This document shows positions 17,104 to 25,630 of a DNA stretch of 64,000 bases, one piece after another. The position numbers were made by a program, and so were the translations under genes. Each line of letters begins with the position of its first letter. Positions within the stretch are counted from its first letter, which is position 1. A model generated the notes under the pieces. It did not search any database and was not told the origin of the DNA. It saw nothing but the letters and a program-made list of their open reading frames with translations. Origin of the DNA: DATATB01 sp036268995 (lineage in GTDB: Bacteria; Planctomycetota; Planctomycetia; Pirellulales; PNKZ01); assembly GCA_036268995.1 (NCBI GenBank), contig DATATB010000062.1:51909-115908 (forward strand), in the 5' to 3' direction.

Positions 17104-18693
17104 TCATCGCCGCGGGCCCCAGCGGTTTTCGAGCCAGCGCGAGAGATAGCCCAGCGGGACGCTCATGGCCAGGTACAACGCAGCCGTGAGCAGCCCCAGC
17201 TCGACGAATTTTAAACTGCTCCGGGCGAGGATCAGATATTCCTTGGTCAGCTCGTGTACGGCGATCACGCTCACCAGGCTCGTGTCCTTGAACAGCGCGA
17301 CGAAGTCGTTGGTCATCGGCCCCAGCGCCGTGCGCAAAGCCTGCGGAAAAATGATGCGGCGGAAGGCTAGATCGTCGGGCATGCCCAGTGCTCGGGCCGC
17401 CTCCCACTGGCCGGCGCCGACAGAAAGAATCGCGCTGCGATAGACCTCGGCCTCGTAGGCCCCGTAGGTCAGCCCAAAGCCGACGATGGCCGTGAGGATG
17501 GCGTTCATCTTCAGCCCGTAATGCGCCAGGCCGTAGTACAAAAAGAACAGCACCAGCAGCATCGGAATGCCGCGAAAGAACTCGACATAAGCCAAAGCCA
17601 GCCGTGGCAGCGGCCCCGGCCCGTATAAGCGTAGCAGAGCTACGAGCATGCCGAGCACCACGGCCAGGGCCATGCTCGCCAGCGTGAGCACCACGGTCAT
17701 GCCGGCCGCCCGCAGCAGCAGCGGCGCATATTGGCCGAAGGTCCAAAGCTGGGCACTGGCGGCGATGATCCGGCGATCGACGGCTCCGCTGACTTCGCCC
17801 GCCCCGGGCAGCGGTTTGCCAGCGGCATCGAAGCCCATGCCGTGCAGCTCTGCTTCACGCTGGGGCCCGGTAGCCAGTTGGGCCTGGTCGGCGTTCCACA
17901 AATGCCAGCGGGCCAAGATCGTTCGCAGCCGCCCAGAGACCATCAGGCTTTCCAGCGCCTGGTCCATCGCGGCGGCCAGTGGTCGGTCCTCCCGGCGCAG
18001 GGCGATGCCGTACTCGCCACGGCCGATCGGCGGGCCGACGCTTTTGAGCTTGGGATTGGGCGCCGCGTAATAGGCCACGATCGGAGTATCCAGCAGCACG
18101 GCATCGAGCCGGCCCAGCTCCAGATCCAGGTAAGGCTCGACCTGGCCGCTATAGCTCTCGATCATCTTCATGTGATTATCGACGAGCAAACGTTCGGCGG
18201 CGCTGCCGTCCAGCGTGCCGACGGGCAGATCGCGGCAATCTTCCAGCGATTTGATGCGTTGCTCTTCAGCACGGACCACGAGTTGCTGGGCATAGATATA
18301 GTACGGCCGGGTGAAGAGCACCTTTGAGCGGCGCTCGGGCGTGATTTCGTAGCCGCTGAGGATGAAGTCGAAATCGCGGCTTTCCAAGCCCGGCAGCAGT
18401 GTATCCCATTCGTATTGCACGAACTCGGCGCGGATCGGCCGGCCCAGTTGTCGACTCAGCACTTCGCACAGCGAGTCGGCCAGCTCGACTTCGAAGCCGA
18501 TCACGTGGCCCGGATTGTGCGGATCGCGCAGCTCGAACGGCGCCCCGCCTTCCGCATCGCCCCCCCAACGCAGCACGCCATCGGCCAGCCGCTGAGCCAA
18601 AGCCGGATCAACGTCTGCCGCCAGGCCGTGCCGCGCAGGCAGCATCAGCGCCCCGGCGATTAGCACGAACTTTGCCCAAGAGTTTTTTTGCAT
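17104..18693 (-). CDS. Fused amino-acid ABC transporter: periplasmic binding protein plus permease
   Basis: A 529-residue membrane protein that joins two normally separate parts of a polar amino-acid importer. After a signal sequence, residues about 25-285 form a family-3 solute-binding domain (PHNPGHVIGFEVELADSLCEV, FDFILSGYEITPERRSKVLF). Residues about 310-525 form a HisM/GlnP-type permease with the EAA loop EAARALGMPDDLAFRRIIFP that docks the ATPase. The ATP-binding subunit is not in the window and must be encoded elsewhere. The ATG at 18693 is chosen because it begins the signal peptide. Position after the ethanolamine-lyase gene raises the possibility of a small amine substrate; that is inference. 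Confidence 0.88.
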   Translation of the reverse strand: MQKNSWAKFVLIAGALMLPARHGLAADVDPALAQRLADGVLRWGGDAEGGAPFELRDPHNPGHVIGFEVELADSLCEVLSRQLGRPIRAEFVQYEWDTLLPGLESRDFDFILSGYEITPERRSKVLFTRPYYIYAQQLVVRAEEQRIKSLEDCRDLPVGTLDGSAAERLLVDNHMKMIESYSGQVEPYLDLELGRLDAVLLDTPIVAYYAAPNPKLKSVGPPIGRGEYGIALRREDRPLAAAMDQALESLMVSGRLRTILARWHLWNADQAQLATGPQREAELHGMGFDAAGKPLPGAGEVSGAVDRRIIAASAQLWTFGQYAPLLLRAAGMTVVLTLASMALAVVLGMLVALLRLYGPGPLPRLALAYVEFFRGIPMLLVLFFLYYGLAHYGLKMNAILTAIVGFGLTYGAYEAEVYRSAILSVGAGQWEAARALGMPDDLAFRRIIFPQALRTALGPMTNDFVALFKDTSLVSVIAVHELTKEYLILARSSLKFVELGLLTAALYLAMSVPLGYLSRWLENRWGPRR

Positions 18694-18803
18694 GGGCACC
18701 ATTGTGAACCGGGTGGCCACTACACGCAACGCGCGTGCGATCCGCGGAGTATCGCGGCGGTGTAATGTCGGCCGCGTTCCGACGCGTCTTGTCGCTGCGC
18801 GAC

Positions 18804-18827
18804 CCGGCCAGGCTTGTGCCTGTCCGG
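18804..18827. repeat. Hairpin between EutBC and the ABC transporter gene
   Basis: Arms CCGGCCAGGC (18804-18813) and GCCTGTCCGG (18818-18827) pair with one mismatch around a TTGT loop. It lies in the 159-base gap after the EutBC stop. It may separate the ethanolamine genes from the transporter gene, though no T-run follows on the minus strand. Confidence 0.45.
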
Positions 18828-18852
18828 GCCACCCGGGCCGCGAGGCCGTCCT

Positions 18853-21051
18853 TCAGGCAACGCCGGTCGAGGCTCGTAACAGAGCTTCGAGGCGGTTTCC
18901 GGCGGCGTGATGGTCGAGGATTTGCAGGGATTTTTCCACGATCACCGCGGATGCCTCGAGGCCGGGCAGGCCGCGCGAATAGATGTTGGAAATCACGGTG
19001 TACTCGAATTGCGGCCAGGCACCGTTGCCGGCACTGTTGGCCGCCGACTCGCCCAAAACAGCGGGGCGATAAACCAGGTAGGCCGACATGCTCCGCGACG
19101 ACCAGGCATCGCCGCCGGGCCGCTCGCCGATCAGATAAATCACCAGGCTCGCGCCCAGCAACTGGGCCACGTGCTCGGCCAGCTTCACGCGGCCGTAACG
19201 TGCCAGGATCGGCTGGCCTACCCGCACGCCATGACTTGCCAGGCCGTCGAGCACCGCGGGCAGCACGTCGGCCAGGTTGTGATGAATCGCCTCGGCGCTC
19301 AAACCGTCGGAGACGAGGATTTGCACCTCGCGATCCTCGGGCACGAGCTGGGCAAGAGACGCGCGGCCCACGCGCGAGCCGGCGGCCGGGCTGGCCAGGT
19401 GCGAATGCTTGTCGGCCGCTTCGGTAGCAATCACGCGGAAGGGGGCAATGCTCAACAACTCTTCCACTCGCAGCTCCGACTCGATCGCTTCGCGGCCGAC
19501 GGCCTGGTGCAAGCGGACTTGCCGGCTGACCGAATCGGCCGGGCGAGGGCCGGCCGTGCCGAAGCCATAAGCGGCTGGCGTGGCATCGACTAGCATTTGC
19601 AGCTCGGTATCCGAACTGCAAAACTGCCGCACATCGCCCCACTTGGGACCGCGCACCAGACTGCCATCGGCGGCGGTCTGAAAAATTCCTCGCTCGACGG
19701 CCCAGGCGGCAAACTCGGGCGCGGGCCGACGCGAGTAAACTTCGCGCAGGGTTTGATTGTCGTGCGCACTGGTGTCGAAATAAGCCAGCATGCGGTCGGT
19801 GTTCAGGCACACGTCCATGTAATAGTTCGCGCCGGCGGCCGCCAGCAGCTCGCTGGCCATCTGCTGGCCGTCCAGCGTGATGGCCGAGTGCAGCGTGTAG
19901 CAGGGAGCCATGCCCATCGGCAGGCCCAGCAGCTTGCCCATGAAGTGGTCTTGCAAGTTGGCCACGATCATTTCGAAGTTGTCGGCGTGCGTCTCAGGGC
20001 CGATGAAGCCCGTCACGTTGTTGACCATGAACGGGTCGTAGCGTCGGGCCAGCCCGTAGCACAGGGCTTCGGCCGTGGCCATGTCGATGCCGTTGTGCTT
20101 GCCGTAGGTGAACTCGCTCCCCTGGCCGGTTTCGAAATACATGAACTGCCGAGCCGAATCCTTCAGCGGCCCACGGGCGGCCATCACGCGGTAGGCCTCG
20201 TCGAGCAAATCGACCGTCACGTCGAACTCGCTGGTCAGCGTGCTCTCGGTGCCAGCCAGGCTTTGGAAAATGACTTCGACCGGTGCCCCGTGCGCCAGGC
20301 AAGCCAACTGCGTCTTGATGTGGCTGAGGACGCAAATCTGCGTTGGCGCGCCGGTGTGCCGGCGAAGCTTGTCCAGGTGTACGAGCAGCGCCGAGATATT
20401 ATCCACCGTGTCGATGGCCGGGTTCATGCCGATCAAGGCGTCGCCGGCTCCCAGGGCCAGGCCCCAGTACACCAGCAGCGTGACGCCGCGCAGATCGTCG
20501 ATCGGATGATTCGGCTGCAAGCGCGACGACAGCGTGCCGGGCAAACCCAGCGTGGTGCGCGCGTGCGTGGGGCGCTTGAACTTGCGGGCGATGCACACCA
20601 GCTCGTGTACGTCGCACAGCTTGGCAACCGCGGCGGCCATCGGACCCGTCAAGGCCCGGCCGATGCCGTTGACCTCTTCGCTGCTGCCGGCCAGCAGCCA
20701 ATCCTTGAACTGGCCGACCGTCCAGCCGGCGATGCTCTCCAGCAACGGCAAGTCGACCGCGTAATTGGCGCGCATCACGCTGTCGACCTGTCCCGCATCG
20801 TCGACCAGCGGCCGCTCGTATAGATGCCCGAGCGTGAGCGAGCCGAGCATGGCGCGGGCCGCCTCGCGGATTTTTTCGGAAGGCGCGGACAGTCCCGCCC
20901 CGCGGTCGCCGGCCTTGCTGCAATCGGCCGCGCCCAGCAGCCGCTTCAGCCCGCGCAGCGAAACCTTTTCGCCGAAAAACTCGTGCGTGTAGAGTTCATC
21001 TGGTTTCGGCTCGGGAACCGGAATCTCGGCCAGCGGCGGAAGATCGCTCAT
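18853..21051 (-). CDS. eutBC: Ethanolamine ammonia-lyase, EutB and EutC fused in one polypeptide
   Basis: This adenosylcobalamin enzyme splits ethanolamine into acetaldehyde and ammonia. The 732-residue chain contains the whole large subunit EutB (about 1-465; TIM-barrel segments NHPIDDLRGVTLLVYWGLAL, GQGSEFTYGKHNGIDMATAE, MGMAPCYTLHS) followed without a stop by the small subunit EutC (about 480-732; VQILVSDGLSAEAIHHNL, LARYGRVKLAEHV, YLIGERPGGD, YTVISNIYSRGLPGLEASAV). In most bacteria these are two genes. The ATG at 21051 overlaps the EutA stop by one base (TAATG) and has AAGGA upstream; the long open extension beyond 21057 is EutA read in another frame. No microcompartment shell genes are seen. 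Confidence 0.94.
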   Translation of the reverse strand: MSDLPPLAEIPVPEPKPDELYTHEFFGEKVSLRGLKRLLGAADCSKAGDRGAGLSAPSEKIREAARAMLGSLTLGHLYERPLVDDAGQVDSVMRANYAVDLPLLESIAGWTVGQFKDWLLAGSSEEVNGIGRALTGPMAAAVAKLCDVHELVCIARKFKRPTHARTTLGLPGTLSSRLQPNHPIDDLRGVTLLVYWGLALGAGDALIGMNPAIDTVDNISALLVHLDKLRRHTGAPTQICVLSHIKTQLACLAHGAPVEVIFQSLAGTESTLTSEFDVTVDLLDEAYRVMAARGPLKDSARQFMYFETGQGSEFTYGKHNGIDMATAEALCYGLARRYDPFMVNNVTGFIGPETHADNFEMIVANLQDHFMGKLLGLPMGMAPCYTLHSAITLDGQQMASELLAAAGANYYMDVCLNTDRMLAYFDTSAHDNQTLREVYSRRPAPEFAAWAVERGIFQTAADGSLVRGPKWGDVRQFCSSDTELQMLVDATPAAYGFGTAGPRPADSVSRQVRLHQAVGREAIESELRVEELLSIAPFRVIATEAADKHSHLASPAAGSRVGRASLAQLVPEDREVQILVSDGLSAEAIHHNLADVLPAVLDGLASHGVRVGQPILARYGRVKLAEHVAQLLGASLVIYLIGERPGGDAWSSRSMSAYLVYRPAVLGESAANSAGNGAWPQFEYTVISNIYSRGLPGLEASAVIVEKSLQILDHHAAGNRLEALLRASTGVA

Positions 21052-22475
21052 TAGCATTCCTTTCCCAATGTCGCACCATAAAACGACACCGGCACCACGC
21101 CCTGTCGTAGCGCGCCCAAGTGAGCGAACTGTGCATCGCGCTCGTCGATTTCGTCCAGCACCACGACCTTTAAGGGCGACTGGCCCCAATCGGTCAGATA
21201 CTGGCCCAGGACTTTGCCCAGGTTTTCGCGGAGCAGAAACACGAGCGGCTGCTGGGTGGCCAGCGGCAGATGGGCGATCGCCTGCCGCAGCCGGGCCGCC
21301 AGCTCGCGAATCTCGGCCAGTGAGCGCTTCGGCAGCTCGATCCGCAGGCACGCGCCGCCGACCGCTTGCGAAGCGAGAGCGATCAAGCGCTCGACGTCGC
21401 TCGCCGAACTGCTGGGCGAGATCGTGCCCAGGATCATCAAGTCGGCCAGCGGCAACAGGCTCGGGTCGGCCAGATAGATAGTGCTGCCCGAGGCCTGCGT
21501 GTTGTAGCGGAGCAAGCCGTAGACCGTGGCCTGGCCCAGCGAGGTGGGGACGAACGCCTGCAAATGCCGCTGCCAAAACGGCCGCTCGGCCAGGCCGCGA
21601 GCCAGGTCGATGCCCAGGTCGCCAAAAGCCGTGGTCGGCGGCCAGGGATCGCCTTGCAAGTGCCCATAGACGAGCTGCCCCACTCCGCCGGACAGCGTGA
21701 TGGCCGGGTCGCTCGCCGCGGGCGGAAGTTGGAAGGGCACCTGTTCGTGCATGGCGCTGACCGCATCGAGCTGCGAAGGCAGATTGCCGCCGACCGCATC
21801 TTCCAGCAGCCGCGCGTACCAGTCAACGATTTTGGCGACCTCTTGCGGCGCGAGCCGCTCGCCAACGGTTTTGGCAATTCCCAAATGCTTGAAAAGTGCG
21901 CTGGCGTAAGACGACAGGCGCGTGATCTGGTAGCTGCCCGGCGCGAGTTGCACGTGGCGTGCGCCGACGAAATAACTGCCGGTTTGCAGCACCTCGCCAT
22001 TGCGGCCGGCGGCGAGGTTGGTGGTGCCGCCGCCGATATCGAGGTTGATGAACAGGCGGTCGGGATTGGCCCGCGCCAGATCGGCGCAGTTGCCCATGAA
22101 CGCCAGCCACGACTCGAGCCGTGGGTCTTCGCCCACGGCGATGACGGCGTTGGCCAGTCGCTGACGCGTCTGCCGAATGAAGGCGGCCGCGTTGGATTTT
22201 TGCGCGGCCAGCCCGGTGAGCACGGCGCCGCCGCCAAAAATCTGTCCGGCGTCCACCTGGCCGAGCCAAGCGTCGAGATGCCGGCCAAGCTGGGCCTCGT
22301 CCAACCGATCGTCGACCAGCGGCGTGAAGATCTGGCCCGACTGATATTCCTGCCGCACGTCGCTGAGCTCGATGCGGCCGGTGAGCGAATTGCAGGCGAC
22401 GCGGGCGGAGGCCACCACCGCGCAACTGGTGGTGGTGCCAAAATCCAGACCGATCAATGTCACCCGCTCACTCAT
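21051..22475 (-). CDS. eutA: Ethanolamine ammonia-lyase reactivating factor
   Basis: EutA is an actin/Hsp70-fold ATPase that exchanges damaged cobalamin in ethanolamine ammonia-lyase. The 474-residue protein begins with the phosphate-1 motif IGLDFGTTTSCAVV (about 8-21), has LFINLDIGGGTTNLAAG as phosphate-2, and ITLSGGVGQLVYG further on, all expected for EutA. The ATG at 22475 matches the start of the fold; the open frame above it is the DUF4396 gene in another frame. Its TAA stop shares one base with the EutBC start, so translation is probably coupled. That makes chaperone and enzyme a fixed pair. Confidence 0.92.
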   Translation of the reverse strand: MSERVTLIGLDFGTTTSCAVVASARVACNSLTGRIELSDVRQEYQSGQIFTPLVDDRLDEAQLGRHLDAWLGQVDAGQIFGGGAVLTGLAAQKSNAAAFIRQTRQRLANAVIAVGEDPRLESWLAFMGNCADLARANPDRLFINLDIGGGTTNLAAGRNGEVLQTGSYFVGARHVQLAPGSYQITRLSSYASALFKHLGIAKTVGERLAPQEVAKIVDWYARLLEDAVGGNLPSQLDAVSAMHEQVPFQLPPAASDPAITLSGGVGQLVYGHLQGDPWPPTTAFGDLGIDLARGLAERPFWQRHLQAFVPTSLGQATVYGLLRYNTQASGSTIYLADPSLLPLADLMILGTISPSSSASDVERLIALASQAVGGACLRIELPKRSLAEIRELAARLRQAIAHLPLATQQPLVFLLRENLGKVLGQYLTDWGQSPLKVVVLDEIDERDAQFAHLGALRQGVVPVSFYGATLGKEC

Positions 22476-22492
22476 GACCCGCTCTCTGCGGC

Positions 22493-23191
22493 CTACATGC
22501 TCTCTTTGATGCCCGATCGCACGAGCCACGCATTCACCGGATAGCTCGTCGCGAAGCCGGCCAGCATGGCAATCTGCATCATGAACCAGAACAGCGGCTG
22601 AGTCACAGGGAGTTCGTGGCCGAAGATCAAAAAGCGGGCAAACGCCATCCAACCGTACATGCCCACTTGCCAGGCCGTCAGGCTCAAGGTGTCGGCCTTG
22701 ATCGCGGCGACCAGGCCTTGGCCGGGCGAGAGCTGTTTCATCGGCTTGATCGTGAAATACTGTAGAGCAATCCCGAACAAGTAGGCCAGGATATAGTCGG
22801 CAACCCAGGCGGCGAACATCCGCTGGCCCAGCAGCGTCAGCGGAAAACAGAACAGTAGCCACTCGGCGAGGATATCCCCCAGCGTGCAGCCGGCGCCGCA
22901 GTGCGTCGTGGCTACCAGCACCGTCTGCCAGAATGGCTTGCGCTTACCGGGAGGCGGTTTGCCGTGTTGCTGGGCCGCGTGCATTGCCTTGTGCGTCGAC
23001 AGCCGGCCGATCTTGTAGTACGCCAGCAGGCCCAGCGGGCCGGAGTACAACGCCGTGATGGGCCAAACCAGGTTCATGATTGCCATGTGCTGGCGATGCC
23101 CGGCGAGCAGGTCGAAAATCACGACAAGCAAACCGATCCCGCCTGACACCAGGCTGAGAATTGCCAGCCAATGCAACCAATCGGAAGTCAT
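22493..23191 (-). CDS. DUF4396 multi-pass membrane protein
   Basis: A 232-residue inner-membrane protein with about six hydrophobic segments and the DUF4396 hallmark THCGAGCTLGDI (about residues 95-106). The family's function is not established. It begins the ethanolamine gene set: 17 bases separate its stop from the eutA start. A role in moving ethanolamine or a product across the membrane would be plausible but is inference only. The ATG at 23191 has AGGAG at 8 bases distance; an in-frame ATG at 23209 is possible. Upstream, 240 bases separate it from the divergent metal-resistance genes. Confidence 0.85.
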   Translation of the reverse strand: MTSDWLHWLAILSLVSGGIGLLVVIFDLLAGHRQHMAIMNLVWPITALYSGPLGLLAYYKIGRLSTHKAMHAAQQHGKPPPGKRKPFWQTVLVATTHCGAGCTLGDILAEWLLFCFPLTLLGQRMFAAWVADYILAYLFGIALQYFTIKPMKQLSPGQGLVAAIKADTLSLTAWQVGMYGWMAFARFLIFGHELPVTQPLFWFMMQIAMLAGFATSYPVNAWLVRSGIKESM

Positions 23192-23431
23192 GGCAATGCT
23201 CCTGGACATCACAGCGGGTGCTTTGCGACCACGTGCTTTTCGCTCGAGCAGCCGGCGGCACGGCTGTTCAGTTCGCGCCATCATAGCAATAGCGTCGCTC
23301 TGCTTGCCCGCATCTGTCATTCCATTCCGCGAGTGCTTTTTACACTCAATGCCGCGCGCTGGCCGAGCCGATACAAGCGAGTGAAGCAGGCTTAAGCGAA
23401 ATGCCGCTTGACCGCTACCGGAATCGCCCTG

Positions 23432-23878
23432 ATGATGAAGACATTGCTCCTGGGCCCTCGCGGTAGCCTCGTGAATCGCATTCTGTCGCATCTGGTCGCG
23501 CTGCTATTGTCGGCGCACATGCTGTTAGGCTGTTGCTGGCATCATGCGCACGCATGCAGCCCGGCTTGCGGCACCGCCGCCAAGCACTGCACGCATGGCG
23601 ACTGCGACGACGATGGCGATGACCACTGCCAGCATGCGCCGGGCAGCCAGCCGTCGCATCATCCGACCGATGCTTGCTCAGGCGAACGCTGCTCGTTCGT
23701 CGCATCGCCGAAGACCGCCACGGTAGGACCGTCGCTCGACTCGCCCTCGCTGGGGCCGTGGTCGCTCGTGAGCCTGGAAGTGCCATCGGCCGATGTCACT
23801 TCAGCTTGGCACCGCGCGTGCTTATCTCCTGCGCCGCCCGAGCGGCTGCATCTGGTCTACCGGGTCCTGCGGATCTGA
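23432..23878 (+). CDS. Exported Cys/His-rich protein at the head of the metal-efflux cassette
   Basis: A 148-residue protein with an N-terminal signal or anchor helix (about 14-33), then a short region extremely rich in Cys and His (CCWHHAHACSPACGTAAKHC, and HGDC, DDHCQHAPG, SHH, CSGERC). Such clusters chelate soft or transition metals. The C-terminal third lacks Cys and looks unstructured. I recognise no named family. Upstream position on the same strand as the RND efflux genes suggests a periplasmic metal scavenger or sensor for that pump. The ATG pair at 23432/23435 is chosen; a TTG at 23408 is also open. Confidence 0.7.
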   Translation: MMKTLLLGPRGSLVNRILSHLVALLLSAHMLLGCCWHHAHACSPACGTAAKHCTHGDCDDDGDDHCQHAPGSQPSHHPTDACSGERCSFVASPKTATVGPSLDSPSLGPWSLVSLEVPSADVTSAWHRACLSPAPPERLHLVYRVLRI

Positions 23879-23983
23879 GCCGGGCCTCTGCGCGCATTTG
23901 CGCTCAGATTGTCCGCTGTGCCGCGTCGTGCGCGCGCTGCGATCGTGGGCATCGCCGCTAGAGCAACCTCGAGGGTGCTCCCG

Positions 23984-24012
23984 CGTCTCGATGGAGTGAG
24001 ACGACCACGGTG
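23984..24012. repeat. Dispersed 29-base hairpin repeat, copy 2
   Basis: Second copy of the element at 1603-1631: stem CGTCTCG (23984-23990) with TGAGACG (23997-24003), then ACCACGGTG. It sits in the 189-base gap before the adaptor gene. The stem keeps six pairs plus one G-T wobble. Confidence 0.55.
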
Positions 24013-24067
24013 ACGCATGCGATTGTTAGCCGGCCGCTGGTTCCGTTCGTGATCGAGAGACCGTGTC

Positions 24068-25489
24068 ATGCCTTTGCCTGTTAAATCACGGCTCGCGGCG
24101 ATCAAGCGCGTAGCGATAGTCGTTGTCGTCGGCGCCGCCGCGTTCGCCATGGGGCAAGCGGTTCGCCCCGGCAATCCGCTGCACGATTGGTTGGCTCCTC
24201 CGCGCGCCGGCGGCGGTGGCGCGCGCTCGACGGCCGCTGCGGACGATCACGACCATCACGACGACCACCATCACGAACATCCCGGCCACCGGGATGAGAC
24301 GGCGATCGAGCTCAGTCCCCAGGCGCAGCGCAATATCGGGATGCAGTTGATGAAGATCGCGCCGGGGACCTTTGAACGCACCATCACCGTGCCGGCCGTG
24401 ATCGTCGAGCGGCCGGGTCGCTCGGAGGTGGCCGTTACGGCGGCATTGAGCGGTATTGTCCAGAAGATTTATCCGCTCGAGGGGCAAGCCGTCGTGCCGG
24501 GCGAGTCGCTGTTCGAGTTGCGACTCACGCACGAGGAGCTGGTGCAAGGCCAGACGGATTTTCTGCGTACGGCCGAAGAGCTGGACATCGTCAATCGCGA
24601 AATCGCCCGGCTCGAGCCGCTGGCCGAGAAGGGGGCCATCGCCATCAAAACGATCATCGATCACCGCTACGAACGCGAAAAGCTGCTGGGCATCCAGCGG
24701 GCGCAGCGCCAGGGCCTGCTGCTGCACGGGCTCTCGACCGACCAGATCGATCAGATTCTCAAGTCGCGCACGCTGCTCCAGAGCCTGACGATTCGCGTGC
24801 CGCAAGGTCGCGACGACCCGGCTGTGCCCGGAGCGAAGGGTTCCATCTACCAGGTGCAGAAGCTTCAGGTCGAGCGCGGCCAATACGTCGAGGCCGGCCA
24901 GCAACTGTGCGTGCTCACCGATCATGCGGAGCTGTACATCGAAGGCAAAGCGTTCGAACAGGACGCGGCCGCGCTCAATCAATTGGCCGACAAGCACTGG
25001 TCGGTCAGCGCCCTGTTCGAGAGGCAGGGGCAAAAGCCGGCCCAGATCGCGGGGCTGACACTGCTCTACGTGGCCGACAAGGTGGAGACCGATTCGCGCA
25101 CGCTGCGGTTCTTCGTGCGGCTGCCGAATCTCATGGTGCGCGATAGTAAGACGCCCGAGGGGCATCGGTTCGTGGCCTGGAAGTTCAAGCCGGGCCAACG
25201 GCTGCAATTGCAAGTTCCCGTGGCCGTGTGGACCGATCGCATCGTGCTGCCGGAAGACGCCGTGGTCCAGGACGGAGCGGAATATTTCGTGTTTCAGCAG
25301 AACGGCGATCATTTCGACCGGCGGCCGGTACACGTCGAATATCGCGACGCCACGAGCGTGGTCGTGGCCAACGACGGTTCGCTCTATCCCGGCGACACGG
25401 TCGTCACCAGCGGGGCCCAGCAGATGCACCTGGCACTGAAGAACAAATCGGCCGGCGGTATCGACCCGCACGCCGGCCATCAGCATTAG
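24068..25489 (+). CDS. RND efflux periplasmic adaptor (HlyD/CusB/CzcB type)
   Basis: A 473-residue membrane-fusion protein that would link the inner-membrane metal pump to an outer-membrane channel. After an N-terminal membrane anchor (about 12-30) comes a His/Asp-rich metal-binding stretch (DDHDHHDDHHHEHPGHRDE, about 58-76). The adaptor core follows: the lipoyl half VTAALSGIVQKIYPLEGQAV, a helical hairpin (about 150-220), and beta-barrel segments RLQLQVPVAVW and IVLPEDAVVQDGAEYFVF. Such His-rich leaders occur in zinc, cadmium or copper systems, and the sequence does not say which. It is followed by an 80-base hairpin repeat and then the pump gene. Confidence 0.9.
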   Translation: MPLPVKSRLAAIKRVAIVVVVGAAAFAMGQAVRPGNPLHDWLAPPRAGGGGARSTAAADDHDHHDDHHHEHPGHRDETAIELSPQAQRNIGMQLMKIAPGTFERTITVPAVIVERPGRSEVAVTAALSGIVQKIYPLEGQAVVPGESLFELRLTHEELVQGQTDFLRTAEELDIVNREIARLEPLAEKGAIAIKTIIDHRYEREKLLGIQRAQRQGLLLHGLSTDQIDQILKSRTLLQSLTIRVPQGRDDPAVPGAKGSIYQVQKLQVERGQYVEAGQQLCVLTDHAELYIEGKAFEQDAAALNQLADKHWSVSALFERQGQKPAQIAGLTLLYVADKVETDSRTLRFFVRLPNLMVRDSKTPEGHRFVAWKFKPGQRLQLQVPVAVWTDRIVLPEDAVVQDGAEYFVFQQNGDHFDRRPVHVEYRDATSVVVANDGSLYPGDTVVTSGAQQMHLALKNKSAGGIDPHAGHQH

Positions 25490-25520
25490 CGACAGCTTTA
25501 CCACGAGAACATTTTCACAC

Positions 25521-25600
25521 GGGAGGGCGAGGCTCCTGCCGAGCCGATCCTCAAGTTAGATCCACGATCGAGCCCGGCTCGGCAGGAGCCTCGCCCTCCC
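25521..25600. repeat. 80-base inverted-repeat element, copy 1
   Basis: Perfect 25-base arms (25521-25545 and 25576-25600; the left begins GGGAGGGCGAGGCTCCTGCC) enclose a 30-base loop. A second copy at 61058-61137 has the same arm length and exactly the same loop length, with GTTAGAT at the same place in the loop. It lies between the adaptor and pump genes of one operon, so it is not expected to be a strong terminator. Confidence 0.85.
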
Positions 25601-25630
25601 ACAACCAGCTACCGGCGAAAGACAATACTC

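Noticed and set aside
21058..21576. Possible 170-residue N-terminal extension of EutBC
   Set aside because: The sequence is EutA read in another frame (Arg/Ala/Gly-rich, no conserved pattern), and a ribosome site supports the start at 21051.
23192..23431. Cobalamin riboswitch before the B12-dependent eut genes
   Set aside because: I looked on the minus strand for the B12-box type sequence and found nothing convincing. The gap shows no other clear RNA element.
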